Source: Sequoia sempervirens
Taxonomy: Eukaryota; Streptophyta; Pinopsida; Cupressales; Cupressaceae
Direction of reading: 5' to 3'
NCBI GenBank assembly: GCA_007258455.2
Contig: VDFB02321250.1
Location: 1-64,000 of the forward strand
Length of the DNA stretch: 64,000 nucleotides
Under the pieces are notes generated by a model, which made no database searches, was not told the origin of the DNA, and saw nothing but the letters and a program-made list of their open reading frames with translations. Shown one piece after another: positions 12,100 through 24,182 of this stretch (the first letter of the stretch is position 1; the number at the start of each line of letters is the position of its first letter). The position numbers and the translations under genes were made by a program.

Positions 12100-12310
12100 G
12101 CTCCCACATGTGTGAGCATTCCAACTTAGCTCACTTCTTGCTCACACATGTGTGAGCATGCTAGCTCTCCACCTCAACCCACTACTTGCTTCCACATGTG
12201 TAAACATGCTTCCACACATGTAAGCATGCTAACTCATCCCACTCCTTGCTCACACATGTGTGAGCATATCTTCCACACATGCCAACTTGCTCATACATGT
12301 GTGAGCAACC
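12100..12310. repeat. cluster of palindromic ACACATGTGT repeats
   Basis: About six copies of an imperfect palindrome, best form GCTCACACATGTGTGAGC, at roughly 12103, 12139, 12190, 12211, 12248 and 12289. They are separated by short C/T-rich spacers. Each copy could fold into a hairpin. Spacing is irregular and there are no conserved spacers, so this is not a CRISPR array. Confidence 0.7.
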
Positions 12311-13418
12311 CTGGCCTTCCACCTCACATGCCACTTGCTCTTTTCCCATTTATTCTTAAATCTTGATTAAATCCCATCCTTTGATCTTGAATCTTCCTCT
12401 CCCTTGGAACACTTGTCACAATGCTATGACTTCAATCCATGTACCTCAAATCTTAGTCCTCCATTCAATTTTATATCTTGGCCCTCCACTTTCCTCTCGG
12501 AGAATCTATTTAATGAGAGGCTTCCCCTCCCGTTTGATCATCCATCTTTATGCTAAGTTTATGCTGCTATTCACTTGCACCCTCATGCTGTCCGCCTGAA
12601 TTAACAAAGTGTAAAGAGCATCCACAAATCAACAACAAAGGTATAAATACTGTTTTGTTTGTTCTTATCTTGCATTTTATTCATTATCTTCATTGTTTTG
12701 CTCTATCCAAGTGTACTTTTGTTTGAGTTTTGGATATGTATTTATTATTACTAATCCATTTGTGTGTGAAACTCATTCAAAAGTTCCACAATGGTTATGC
12801 AAATTTCACCATTACAAATATATATATTTATATTGGTTTGGTTCTGGAGCCATGCGCATATCACACTACATTGAAAAAAGAAGTTTGTTTTAATGACCCG
12901 CAAAGTCATGTCAATTTCCCATCTTCTTACACTCAAAATCTGGTTACTTTATTTTTAAATTTTATTTGCCACTTCATAAGTATTATGAGCTTGTGTGTCC
13001 AACCAAGATGAAATTCTTATTTAGATTTGTTCCTCATCAAAATTTATATTTAAAGATCCTTATTTACGGAGCTGTCATTAATTAATTTATTATTTATTCT
13101 TTCGTATTCATTTTTAAAAGAGGTATATTTATTCTACGGGTGGCAAAATCTAATATTACGTGGACTTAGTGCTACATTCTAACAAGATTCATAAAGTTTA
13201 CCAATGGATTAACGAGATTGGTGAATCCATAATTCAATCAGATTATGTAATGTCCCTTATCCTAATTTGCCCTAGAATTTGCCTATTGATCACAAATTAC
13301 ACAATTTAGAGTTAGGGTTTTCACCTTATCAAATAAATATCTCCTTGATGATGTAATCTTGGATTGAACCCTGCATTCACCACATGAACAACATTCACCA
13401 ATATGCATATATACTTGT

Positions 13419-14089
13419 TGTTGATGTTTGTAGCATCGGTCTCTACTTCCAGCGATCTCCTTGTGACAAGATGATAAATTAAATAATAGCTTAAAGCTAT
13501 TTAATTTATAGTGTCAGCGATTTATCTTGAAGAGGCACTATCTATTGTGGAGGTGCGATTTAATGAAGAGGTCCAATCTCCTTGCTAAGGCTGACATCAT
13601 GTTTAATGTGGGCGCGATTTGTTATGAAGGGGTGTGAATTTATGTGGCCGACCTCTTGCATTTAAGAGACATGACATTTGGAGAGGCCGACTTGCTGATT
13701 ATGAAGAGTCACGTCTCTCTCCTCATTGTGTATATATGTTCGATGAGACTTCTTCATTTGTCATTCATTCGATATCCATTCATAGTTCGTCTACTCAAGT
13801 GCAAGTTTGTATCAAGTGCAAATCAACTGTTGTGTAGAAGGCTGAGATCATTATCAGCAGATTGCATCACATAGTTTCTGTATTTGCATCTGATTGTGAT
13901 GCTATTCTTGGCCTCATTATTGGGCTCATTGTAAAGGAGATATTCTTGTTGTGATTCAATATATAAGTGATATATTGTTGTTGGGTTTTTCTCCCTCAAG
14001 AGGAGGGTTTTCCCAGGGTATCTGCTGTGTTATTGTATCTGATTTTTGAGTTAATTTTCTGTGCATTAAATCTGATCATAAAACTAACA
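13419..14089 (+). repeat. 5' LTR of the copia element
   Basis: A 671-bp LTR, TGTTGATG...AACTAACA, nearly identical to 19131-19798. Small open frames inside it recur in the other LTR and are not genes. Confidence 0.85.
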
Positions 14090-14104
14090 TGGTATCAGAG
14101 CGGG
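14090..14104 (+). other. copia primer binding site
   Basis: TGGTATCAGAGCGGG, starting at the base after the 5' LTR. It is the standard plant initiator-Met-tRNA primer site. Confidence 0.85.
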
Positions 14105-14191
14105 TTTGAAGAAGATCTTGATCAGATTGTTATTACAGCGATACTCTTTACTCTCTTTCTCATCGTTGTTTACTTCTATCTCTTCGTCAAG

Positions 14192-16793
14192 ATGGTGATC
14201 GGTCTTAAGCTTGAGGATAGACTTGAGGGAGCATCTAATTTCACATCTTGGAGATTCAGAATTATGCTCACCTTGGAAGAAAGTGAATTGGTCGAGTTTG
14301 TGGAGAGCAAAGTCCGAGCCTAATACTGAGGAAGAGAAGATTCAATGGAAGAAGAAAGATATCAAGGCAAAGAAGATGTTAGTTGATTCCGTGAAGGATC
14401 ATATTGTTCCTATTGTCTCCAAGTTGAAGACAAAGGGAGATGTTTAAGTCTTTGGAGGAGATGTATGAGATCAACAACACAAGCTATGCACTTGCATTGA
14501 AGCAACAACTTCATCATGTGAAGATGGCGGAAGGAGAATCTGTCATTGCTTACTTCATGAAGTGTAATGACCTTGCTCTCAAATCTGACCTTAAAATGCT
14601 GATTGAAGGCTCAAAGAATTTCGTCAAACAATTCTCATGCAACCTCCCAGCTTGCTGGTTTGTGTGATCAGACTGATATAAATGCTTGAAAATGATATCA
14701 AAGTAATCTAAATGCTTGGAAATCAAAGCTACAATGCATAAACTATCTCTTAGATCCATCAATGACAATGCTCATTAAATGATTTCTACATGTGAAATAT
14801 CCACCTACAGCCAAGTGACTTTTTATCAAACACTTGGAATGCATCCATCTAGAATCTAGAAGACTATGAATAATGTTACTAATCCAAACTAAACTCCAGC
14901 ACTTGTTTTATAAACCAAAATGCAAAGCATTGCCAAGACTCTTGGCAATTTACAACTTTTCTGAAGTTTGCTAATTTCTGAGTACAAAATCAGACTTCAA
15001 ACATATACAAATATGACATGTAAATGAGCTCCAAACAATGCAAAGAAACCTGGAATGAAGTTGCCTTGGATTGGAGATGAAGTAGCAAACAAGAACAAAG
15101 GAGAGTGCACCTTATGAGTGATGGAAGATGTCTCAGCCCTAGCCGCCCCTGCTGGATATTTCAGACTTCAAAAATAAAATAATAGCAGCTGCAACCTCTA
15201 ATTTTAATCACCAAACATCATTGTCCATCCTCTAGAAATTGATTGCTCCAATACCCATAAGCCAAAAACAAGTGTATGAATTTTAATGAATTTATTTGTG
15301 CTTCCCAGCCAAATTCGCCCCTGTTCTAGCAGACCTCAGAAAATAAATATAAATCAGCCTCTAAAGATCTCCTCCAGCTCCAATAATGATCTCCATCTCT
15401 TTAGAAGTCAAGCACTACTAATCAAGACCAAGATCAATGGATGTTATGGCTGCAATAAGCAAAATCGTGGCTCCCTCAAGCTGATATATATGACTGTAAT
15501 TTATTCCAGAATTGATAAAGATGCAGATTGAACCTTGAATAACAATCTTGATGAAGTCTCAATACACCAAAATGACTCCAGCAATGCACCAATTTATCTC
15601 TTCAAATCAATACCACCAAAATTTGGCCAAAGGCCATAAAATTTTGCTTTGAAGTACAAGTAGAAAGTCTGAAGCAACTTCCTCAACTTTGCAATAATTC
15701 AAGTGATATTTCACACCCTCAAAATTGCTACCAATTGAGAGTTTTCATTCTCAATGGCCAATTGTGACTACTGCAGAAACCCTAGGCTCCACAATGCACA
15801 TCAACAACAAACATCAACATCAACAACAACAAATCTGGATGCTATGAAATGAAGCCCTCAATGCCTATTTATTCTTTTTCCTCAATAGGTCGGCCTCCTT
15901 CTAGAACTTTCCCAAGTCACCTTCTAGAAGGAATATTATTTTATTTTATTTTATTATTTTATTATTTTGCACTTTATAATAAAATAATTATTCATAACAT
16001 AAAGTGCAAACATAACATTAGTTTATAACATGAGGTTTCTAAAAATAGAAACATATCATTAGAACACCTCCATATGAAGAATAAATCATGAAATGAGCCA
16101 ACCAATCAACTGGGTATCTGCCAAACGATCTCTATCAAGCTCCATTAGCCTACGAGGATCAGAATAGGCTAATTCCTCCAAAAATCCATTGCCTGCGAAA
16201 AAAGGACGTTACATGAAGATTTCCAAATTGAGAGATGAACTCTTTCTATTGGTCATTTTGTTGATGTCAAGGATTTGACCATGCCTACCCTTAATGGTCT
16301 TCCTTCATCTTGGGAGTCTTACATTCAAGGAATCAGCGCAAGATCGAAACTTCCCAAGTTTGATCGTTTGAGGGTAGATTGTATTCAAGAAGAGTCTAGG
16401 TTGGCTACGAGAGGTATTGGTCGAAGCTCTACAAATGAAGACATTCATGTTCTTTCTGCTCAATCCTCGAAGAAGAAAGGGAAAGGTGGAAAGAAAGGAT
16501 ATTTCAAGAAGAATAGAGATAAAGGAGTTGATGGTGCTCTTGCATTCAAGAAGAAGTGGACCTCTCCAAAGTCCAATGTTTTCGTGACAAGTTTGGTCAC
16601 TATGCAAAAAGATTGCCCTACCAGCCTAATCAACATGCTTCATTTGGATGTGGATGAGATCTCTCCTCAAAGGATTCTAGGAATTTCTATTCTAAGTCAT
16701 GGGCCCTGTTCAAGCCGTGAAGGTTGTGTGTCGACTGGTGCTAAGAGCAAGATATTTTATCGGTCTAAAGATTTGCATTCACAGAATATTTAA
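14192..16793 (+). pseudogene. copia gag, frameshifted and split by a solo LTR
   Basis: The ATG at 14192 starts MVIGLKLEDRLEGASNFTSW, a typical copia Gag N-terminus (substrate-like 'L.G.NF..W' segment). The reading shifts frame near 14320 and again near 14440, then continues to ...SVIAYFMK, where a solo LTR (14563-16213) interrupts it. Gag resumes at 16219 with a segment like ISKLRDEL and continues through a Ser/Lys-rich region (KKKGKGGKKG) to about 16793. I did not find the usual CCHC zinc knuckle intact. Gag would form the particle shell, but this copy cannot make a full protein. Confidence 0.7.
14563..16213 (+). repeat. solo LTR inside copia gag, TSD TGAAG
   Basis: It begins TGTAATGACC and ends GGACGTTACA. 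TGAAG flanks it at 14558-14562 and 16214-16218. Removing it restores the gag reading across the site (...FMK/ISKL...). Near its 3' end is an inverted pair TAGCCTACGAG / ATAGGCTA, shared with the block at 57047-59029, so the two are probably one family. Confidence 0.8.
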
Positions 16794-17841
16794 AAGAGGT
16801 TATTTCATGCTGGTTGTGAAGATTTTTGAGTGTGACTCTTGAAATAAAAAGAGAATTGCAATTTCGATGGTGATTAGTTGGTCACATCGATATCATTCTC
16901 TAATGCATGAACTGTGATAGAGCCTTGAACTCTTGGAGAGAGTTGGTTCTACATGCTAACTGGATAATGCATTCAAGAAATTTGTAGTTGTTCAGATTGT
17001 CTTTTGTTGTGCTGAGCTTAGCACTCTCAAGAGGAGTAAAAGATGGAAGGAAGAGTTATATCAAAATTCAATAAAGATAAGTTCTTTATTCCTTCATTAT
17101 GTTTTTTTTGATATATTTCTCTTATAGGTTGATTTACTTATTTATGTTTTTAATATTGTTCATAATACTTTTATGTGTTCATGCTATAACTTGTCATAGT
17201 AAACCTTGTATGATTCTAGCCTTGATATTTCTTTGGATAGTTATAAACTGTTAGTAATCTCTCTCTAAAATGCTTCCAGGACAGTTCTAGGAGCATGAAG
17301 GTGATGAGAGATTGCTTAGTGATGAAAAACTTGAGGCATCTTGTAAGGAAGTTATGCCGACCAAAGAAATGATCAAACGTGAAGTCACAACTTGCAGCCA
17401 TGGGACTGAGTTGGTGGCTAGAGGGAGTTCACTTCCAGAAGTCTTCTTTGCAATCTCTGAAGCAGGGATCAAGAGGGAGTCCTGTGACTCACTGAGAAGA
17501 AGTGAAGGTTGCAGTGTTGCAAGGCCAAGTGTTAAATCCTTGAAAGACCTCTTCAGCTGCTGAGATTAGAATTGCACAAGACTGTCTTTTGGATTTGTCA
17601 TTGGTAGCTCCGCAAGCCCATTCAGAATAAAGTGATCTAGGATGAGGTCAAGAAGGATGATCTTGAACTCTCTACAATACTAGAGGTGTGCACTGGAAAA
17701 CATTTATCTAAGGCAAAGCGTTGCAGGCAATCTTGGTCGATGAGGTCAGAAGGTTGATGCAAGTGCTTGAAGATTCAAAGGTAGCCTACTGAACCTGAAG
17801 AAGATGGTAATCTAGTTGATCTTGGTTCTTTATGTTGGTTT
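16794..17841 (+). other. degenerate copia internal sequence
   Basis: Between the gag and RNase H pieces. Short open frames (for example 17312-17563) have no recognisable protease, integrase or RT motif. This is where those domains should be, so it looks like deleted and rearranged pol. Confidence 0.5.
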
Positions 17842-18580
17842 ATGGAAACCAATTTTCAGAAGCTTAAGGAGGCTGCAGCTAGTTCAAATCTGGTGGATCC
17901 TACTATGTACAGGCAGTTGATTGGATCTTTGATGTATCTAGTTAACACTAGACCTGATATCTGCTATGCAGTGAGTGCACTTAGTCAGTTCATGTGTGAA
18001 CCGAGGCAGGTACATCTTGTTGCAACAAAACATATCCTGAGATACTTGCGTGGCACAGTTGGATATGGGTTGAGATATTCTTCAGATGTGGACTTGGAGC
18101 TGCATGGTTATACTGATTCTGATTGGGCAGGGAGTGTTACTAATCGGAAGAGCACCTCTCGATGTTGCTTCAGCTTTGGGATCTGCTATGATTTCTTGGT
18201 GAGGGAAGCAATCATCGCATTGAGTACAGAGGTATATATTGCACTTTGTGTGGTAGCTCGGGAAGTGTTGTGGCTTCATAAGCCTTTGCGTGATTGTTTG
18301 ACAATCAATGGAGCCTACTATCATTCATTGTGATAACAGAGTGTGTGAAGCCTTCTGTCAATCTTGTTTTTCATGACAGAACCAAGCACGTTGAGATCAA
18401 ATACCATTATATCGAGATATGGTATTGAAAAAGCTATACAATTGGAGGTATCATCAGATTGATGAGCAGACGATAGACATTCTCACCAAGCCTCTCTCTA
18501 GGATAAAGTTTGTGTACTTTCGAGATAAGCTTGGTATGGTGGAGAATACAGCCTTAACTAAGGAGTCTCAGTATCAGTGA
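17842..18580 (+). pseudogene. copia RT tail and RNase H fragment
   Basis: The open frame 17842-18333 starts METNFQKLKEAAASS. It carries copia landmarks: YRQLIGSLMYL, TRPDICYAVSALSQFM, HLVATKHILRYLRGT and the RNase H motif YTDSDWAGS, then ALSTEVYIAL. Beyond the stop, other frames continue with RTKHVEIKYHYIR-like sequence and an ILTKPL segment near 18490, so frameshifts break the C-terminus. The RT catalytic YVDD region upstream is absent. It represents the last third of copia pol. Confidence 0.75.
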
Positions 18581-18592
18581 TCCTCTTTAATG

Positions 18593-19093
18593 AGTTCTTC
18601 TCTGTGAGAGAAGTTTGAGGTGAAATCCCTTGTTAATGCATTCTTCTCTGCAAGAGAAGTTTGAGGTGAAAGCCCTTGTTCCACCCTCTGGGAGAGCCAT
18701 GGTGGATGTCATGTGTGTGACTCCATGACAACATCACGTGAGAGAGTCCGTGATGATTTTCTTGTACTTGTGTTTCACCCTCTAGAAGAGCCATGGTGAA
18801 AGTCATGTTAAGGTGACAACATCACGCAAGTGATGAACACTTGTACATACCATACATGGTTGTAGCATTATAATTGATATCACGTGAGGTGATATCCATA
18901 TCACGATGAGGTGATATCTTTCTTTCCACATATGGTTGTAGCCATTGTGGTAGATATCACGATGAGGTGATATTGGTTCTTTTCCACATATGGTTGTAGC
19001 CATTGTGGTAGATATCATGATGAGGTGATATCTGTTCTTTTCCACATATGGTTGTAGCCATTGTGGTAGACATCATGATGAGGTGATATGTCT
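18593..19093 (+). repeat. two tandem-repeat arrays in the copia 3' region
   Basis: First array: two copies of about 55 bp (core TTCTCTGYRAGAGAAGTTTG) at 18598-18680. Second array: three near-identical units of about 60 bp (core CCACATATGGTTGTAGCCAT) at about 18925-19093, each ending GATGAGGTGATAT. Related GATATCACR-type units start near 18880. Both arrays also occur, in different copy number, in the minus-strand family member near 62540-62960. Confidence 0.75.
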
Positions 19094-19130
19094 TGTGCAG
19101 CTGGAAGTGTTCTCCCTAGCTGAGAGGGAG

Positions 19131-19798
19131 TGTTGATGTTTGCAGCGTCAGTTTCCACTTCCAGCGATCTCCTTGTGACAAGATGATAAACTAAATAATA
19201 GCCTAAAGCTATTTAATTTATAGAGTCAGCGATTTATCTTGAAGAGGCACTATCTATTGTGGAGGTGCGATTTAATGAAGTGGTCCGATCTCCTTGCTAA
19301 GGCTGACATCATGTTTAATGTGGGTGCGATTTGTTATGAAGGGGCGTGAATTTATGTGGCTGACCTCTTGCATTTAAGAGACACGACTTTTCGAGAGGCT
19401 GACTTGCTGATTATGAAGAGTCACATCTCTCTCCTCATTGTGTATATATGTTCGATGAGACTTCTTCATTTGTCATTCATTCGATATCCATTCATAGTTC
19501 GTCTACTCAAGTGCAAGTTTGTATCAAGTGCAGATCGACTGTTGTGTAGAAGGCTGAGATCATTATCAGCAGATTGCATCACATAGTTTCTGTATTTGCA
19601 TCTGATTGTGATGCTATTCTTGGCCTCATTATTGGGCTCATTGTAAAGATATTCTTGTTGTGATTCAATATATAAGTGATATATTGTTGCTGGGTTTTTC
19701 TCACTCAAGTGGAGGGTTTTCCCAGGGTATCTGCTGTGTTATTGTATCTGATTTTTGAGTTAATTTTCTGTGCATTAAATCTGATCATAAAACTAACA
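19131..19798 (+). repeat. 3' LTR of the copia element
   Basis: A 668-bp partner of 13419-14089, preceded by the purine tract GCTGAGAGGGAG and followed by TSD CTTGT. Confidence 0.85.
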
Positions 19799-20775
19799 CT
19801 TGTTAGGATGAGACAATTGCATCACATTCATAGATTATCAGTAATGCACATATTAGGAAACTAGGAGAAGGGACATGATGGGTCCGCCCGAAGGCATATG
19901 CCAAGCCTAAGAGGGTGTATACCACAACCCTCCCCCTTGGCGACTTGTACTTGCTTTCCCCATCAATGTTACAACCCCTAAAGACACTTGCCATCCTATG
20001 GGATTGGGCGGAGGTCGCAAGTGGGCTTTCTGGCTCCTACCACTCCACCCTTGGCCCTTCCCTCTTGAGGAATTGGGCGGAGGTCGCAAGTGAGCTTCTG
20101 GCTTCTACCACTTCACTCCTGGCCCTTCCCACAGGGTGGGTTTCAGACAGTCAATGTAATTCTGATTTAATTATAAGAAAACTTTCTTTATGAACTTATG
20201 AGCAATATGCATATATATATAATTACTTGCAAAAATTACACATCTAATGTTCCTTAATTATGCAGGATCATGTCTATATAAATGTAGGATGATAGATAGC
20301 AGAAATACACCTGATTATATGCTTATATCTATTTTATTCCTGATTCTGTATATATTTCTGATATCTCCCAATGATGGATATATTTCTGATATAACAGTTT
20401 GCTGTGTGGATTATACGGGTCCTCTTTCACCTGCTGTGCTCTCTCTTTCCTCCAATGTATCTTTCTCTAGCAATCGATGCCCTCCTTGCATTCAAATGGC
20501 CCGCTCTTATACTTCTCACCCGGGATGGACATGCCTCTTCATATCATGTTTCCATTTAAAAGACACGTCCCAATCCTTTGACTAATTGCTGCCTCCTTTA
20601 GGATAATTAATTGCATTAATATTATCCTTGTTTAATCACTGTGCCTTCCTTAGTTTGCTGTATGATAATTATTTATCTTTTAATATTAATTGATTGACTT
20701 CCTGTTGATACGGGTTGACTCCTACTTGAGCGATTGGATTCCAACGATCTGGTTTATCTTTGCGGGGCCATGACA

Positions 20776-22170
20776 GTCCTCCCCTCCTAAGTTTGCTTGC
20801 CCTCAAGCAATTTTAGATTTGGATGGTTGAAGATCTCTTCTCCTTCCCATGTAGCATCTTCCTTGGGTAGCTCCTTCCATTTGATAAAAAATTCAGGGAT
20901 AGTCTTATGCCTTAGTCACCTCTCTCTCATGTTGAGAATTGCTTCAGGTTCCAAGATTAGTTTGCCCTCTTTGTCAAGTGGGGGTAACTCTAAACATGGG
21001 GTGACTTGCTGCCCTAACACCTTCTTTAGTCTGGAGTCTCTGGACACATGAAAGATGTTGTGAATATGGTTGTTCTTGGGCAATTCCATTTCGTAAGCTA
21101 CTTCACCAATCTTCCTTAAGATCTTATAAGGCCCATAAAATCGGGGTTTAAGTTTTTCTACTCCGCTTATTTTGATGGATGGCTTTTTGTATGGTTGTAG
21201 CCGTAAGAACACTAACTCTCCAACTTCAAATGTCCTCTCAGTGTGGTTCTGATCAGCATAGATCTTTTGCTGATTCTGTGCTTGATGCAATTTGTCCTTG
21301 AGGGTGTTCATAATATCCATATTTTGTTGCACAAAATCCTTTGCCCTTGGTACTTGGCTTTCTTGTGAAATCAAACTTCTGAAGGTTGGTTCGTAACCAT
21401 ACAATGCTTCGAATGGATTCATCTTGATTGACATGTGATGAGTAGTGTTGTAGCAATATTCACCAAGATGTAACCATCTTACCCATGCATTCTGTTGGCT
21501 AGTGATGTAATTCCTCAAATATCCCTCTAACCACTTGTTAACGATTTTTGTTTGTCCATTTGTTTGAGGGTGGTAACTTGTACTGGGTGTAAGATTAGTC
21601 CCTGCTAAGCGGAAGAGCTCTTGCCAAAATTGGCTAAGGCATCGACTATCTCAGTCACTGACTATATTTCATGGTAGACCATGTAATTTAAAGATCCCTT
21701 TAAAGAATACTTCCGCTACTTGGGGAGACCGATACTTTGTGGATATCACGAAGAAGTGAGCGTACTTGGTAAGGCGATCCACTACGACATAAATGCAATC
21801 CTCCCTTGAACCTTGGGCAATCCTATTATGAAGTCCATTGGGATACTTTCCCATTTTTGATTTGGAATGGGTAAAGGTTGTAGAAGTCTTGTTGGATGAC
21901 ATTGCTTAGTTTTGTTTTTTTGACAAGTCATACATTCCTGTACGTGTTTTAGTACATCTTTCTTGAGGCCTTTCCATGAGTATCTCTCCCTTACTTGTTT
22001 GTAGGTTTTATAGTATCCTTGCTGCCCCGGTAATGGATTGTCATGGTATCTCTTAAGGATTTTTCCCTTCATTTTTGAGTTGGGCACAAGGAATATCCTA
22101 TTCTTATATAGGATAAGCTCTTCCATTACTTTGTACTCTTCATTGGGTAATTTTCCTTGAAGGATATAAA
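20776..22170 (-). pseudogene. Ty3 chromovirus integrase and chromodomain remnant
   Basis: Reading leftward from about 22170: an integrase zinc-binding region (GQQGYYKTYKQVRERYSW, HVQECMTCQKNK), then the start of the catalytic core (WESIPMDFIIGLPK), with stops and frameshifts near 21780 and 21540. Frame 21518-20916 continues the integrase C-terminus (FEALYGYEPTF, GPYKILRKIGEVAYEMELP). After another frameshift, 20925-20800 translates to a chromodomain-like segment (FIKWKELPKEDATWE). A purine tract AGGAGGGGAGGAC (20776-20793) leads into the 3' LTR. Chromodomain integrases are typical of plant chromoviruses. RT and protease are missing, so this is a dead copy. Confidence 0.75.
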
Positions 22171-22176
22171 CATATA

Positions 22177-24181
22177 TGTATTTACAATAAAATTCAATTT
22201 ATAAATATATTAATATAAACATAAAATAAGTAAAAGGAAATACCATTATGAAATAAGCAGCCAGCGATTCATGTAAAGGAAGATATTAAAAGTAATAAAT
22301 AAGAATCTTTATAAGGCTGCAGCGATTTAATATTGTGAAGACCAGCGATTAACAGCTAAAAGCAGCAATTCTAATAAAAGACAGTAAAACTTATTTTAAG
22401 ACAATGATGGGACCCACTTGAAATAATTAATAATTAATAAAGTTGAAGGACTAAGGCAGTGCTTGGATCATGAGGGGATGATATACAAGCAGTGATCAAT
22501 ACAGCAGAATGAAGGTTTCGATGGAAAGTAATTAAGGTCCAGCGATGAGAATTAAGTCTATGTTTAAAAAAAAAAGCAGCAATAGAATTCATTAGTTAAA
22601 TGTAGCGATTACCCTTGACCCCAGCAAAGTGATTCATAAGGCATCGACTGGTTTTGAAAGGGCAGTGATCAATCAAGGGAAGAGCAAAGTGAATGGTCAT
22701 GTCTTTTCCCACCTTGGGGATATAAAAGGAGATCATATTCCAGGAAGAAGGGAAGGAAGGATAGGCAGGAATGCATCTGCGTTTAGAAAAGCAAATATGA
22801 ATCAATATATGGAAAACAGTCAGAAATCCGGAAGAGCAGCAGAGGATAAAAACAGGGAATAATCATCAGAAATACATTTTACAATCAGGCAATCAATATT
22901 TCAGAATATACAAAGGAATATATTCTGAGTTGGAAGGCAGATATAAAAAGATGGCAGCAATCAGAAATAAAGAATAATCTGCATTCAGAAATACAACAGC
23001 TATTAAGGGATTGATAGCAAGAAGTATGTATGAAGAAGATAGTTCAGTGAGAGATAGATGAAGATAAACAATCAATCAATAAGGGAAGTAAGTTGAATAT
23101 ATATATATGGTTATGCAATAATGATGCTTGCAGCAATTATTGAGCCTTATAGGTAATTATGATTCTTTAATACGAATAGGGATAATAGATTCTTATTCAT
23201 TTGATCTACACTAACAATATCTTTTGAATGTTAAGAACAGATCGGACAACAAGGCAATTGGAGCAGATCAAACATAATTATCTGCACTCAGCAGGCAAGG
23301 GCAGAAGTCAGCAAAGATTAATATATTTGCATCTTATAATATAGGAGTTTATATTTTAGCAAAGCATTGTGTATGCACTATAATGTATATTGTGGATGAT
23401 GATATGTTTATTAATCTCTATGGAATTGGATAAGGCAGCATTGATAGGGAATGCAGATACAAGTTTACCCACCAAGTAGACCACCCCATGTGGATGACTG
23501 GATGTCTGCCACTTGGGGCCAAGAGGGATGGTATATCCACTCTTGGGCTTAGTTGGGATAGCTTTAGGCGGACTTATCATGTTTCCCATCCAATCCCTAT
23601 TATAATTAAACTCCTCTACAATCAATCATGGGAAGAAGAGACGGAAGTACAAAGGGGATAGACTTTTCATCCTAAGTAGACCACCCCTATTGGATGCCCG
23701 TGTGTCTGCCATTAGTGGGCTAGGGGGGTTGCCTATCCGCCCTCGGGTTTAGAGAGAGGGAGATTTCATGCTAAGTAGACCACCCCTAATGGATGCCCGT
23801 GTGTTTGCCATTAGTGGGTTAGGGGGGTTGCCTAGCCATCCTTGGGCTTAGAAAGAGGAAATACTCCAGGCATTCTATTGCAGCTTCATCTCCAAACTTC
23901 CCAATGGTTAATTATTAGAGTGGATAATAACTTTGAATCTATATTGATAGTTCTTATCTGTTTTAAAGATCAATGAGCCTTATAATTGTTAACTAATTTA
24001 ATGGATGTTGTAAACAGTACAAATGAGCAACTAATTGTTTTTGAATTATTGGCTAACATTATTGTAGGGTTAAAATCGGAGTTTATTGGAAGTTGTAACT
24101 TAATAAGATATACTCCTTACTTTCCATTGAAATTGTGATTTTAGGGCAAAATCTAAGTATATCCAAAAAGGGGACATTACA
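22177..24181 (-). repeat. solo-LTR-like block, same family as 10872-12074
   Basis: On the minus strand it begins TGTAATGTCCCC at 24181. Its interior matches the solo LTR at 10872, for example the ATAAGGCTC...CAAGCATCATTATTGC segment (reverse complement near 23110-23160) and repeated CAGCGATT motifs at 22260-22620. The left end near 22177 is less certain. ATATG/ATATA flanks both ends as a possible imperfect 5-bp duplication. Two diverged copies of a roughly 110-bp unit (AAGTAGACCACCCC) at 23670-23850, plus a weaker third at 23475, form a local repeat. No host gene seen. Confidence 0.55.
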
Positions 24182-24182
24182 A

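Larger units (their letters stand above)
13419..19798 (+). mobile_element. Ty1/copia retrotransposon, internally deleted, TSD CTTGT
   Basis: The LTRs (13419-14089 and 19131-19798) begin TGTTGATGTTTG and end CTAACA. The element is flanked by CTTGT at 13414-13418 and 19799-19803. It has a canonical initiator-tRNA PBS after the 5' LTR and a GCTGAGAGGGAG purine tract before the 3' LTR. Inside are gag pieces and an RNase H region. Protease, integrase and most of the RT are missing, so it is non-autonomous. It sits in a Ty3 LTR, and its own gag carries a solo LTR, giving a three-level nest. A second family member lies on the minus strand at the right window edge. Confidence 0.85.
13246..20775 (-). 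repeat. 3' LTR of a Ty3 chromovirus, split by a copia insertion
   Basis: In plus view the LTR starts TGTAATGTCCC at 13246 and ends GGCCATGACA at 20775. The part 13419-19803 is a later copia insertion, leaving about 1145 bp of LTR (13246-13418 plus 19804-20775). On the minus strand it begins TGTCATGGCCCC. It directly follows the purine tract and chromodomain of the Ty3 remnant to its right, as a 3' LTR should. Confidence 0.6.

Noticed and set aside
12100..12310. Possible CRISPR-like array
   Set aside because: The sequence is a plant nuclear genome. Units are unevenly spaced, spacers are not of constant length, and there are no cas genes.
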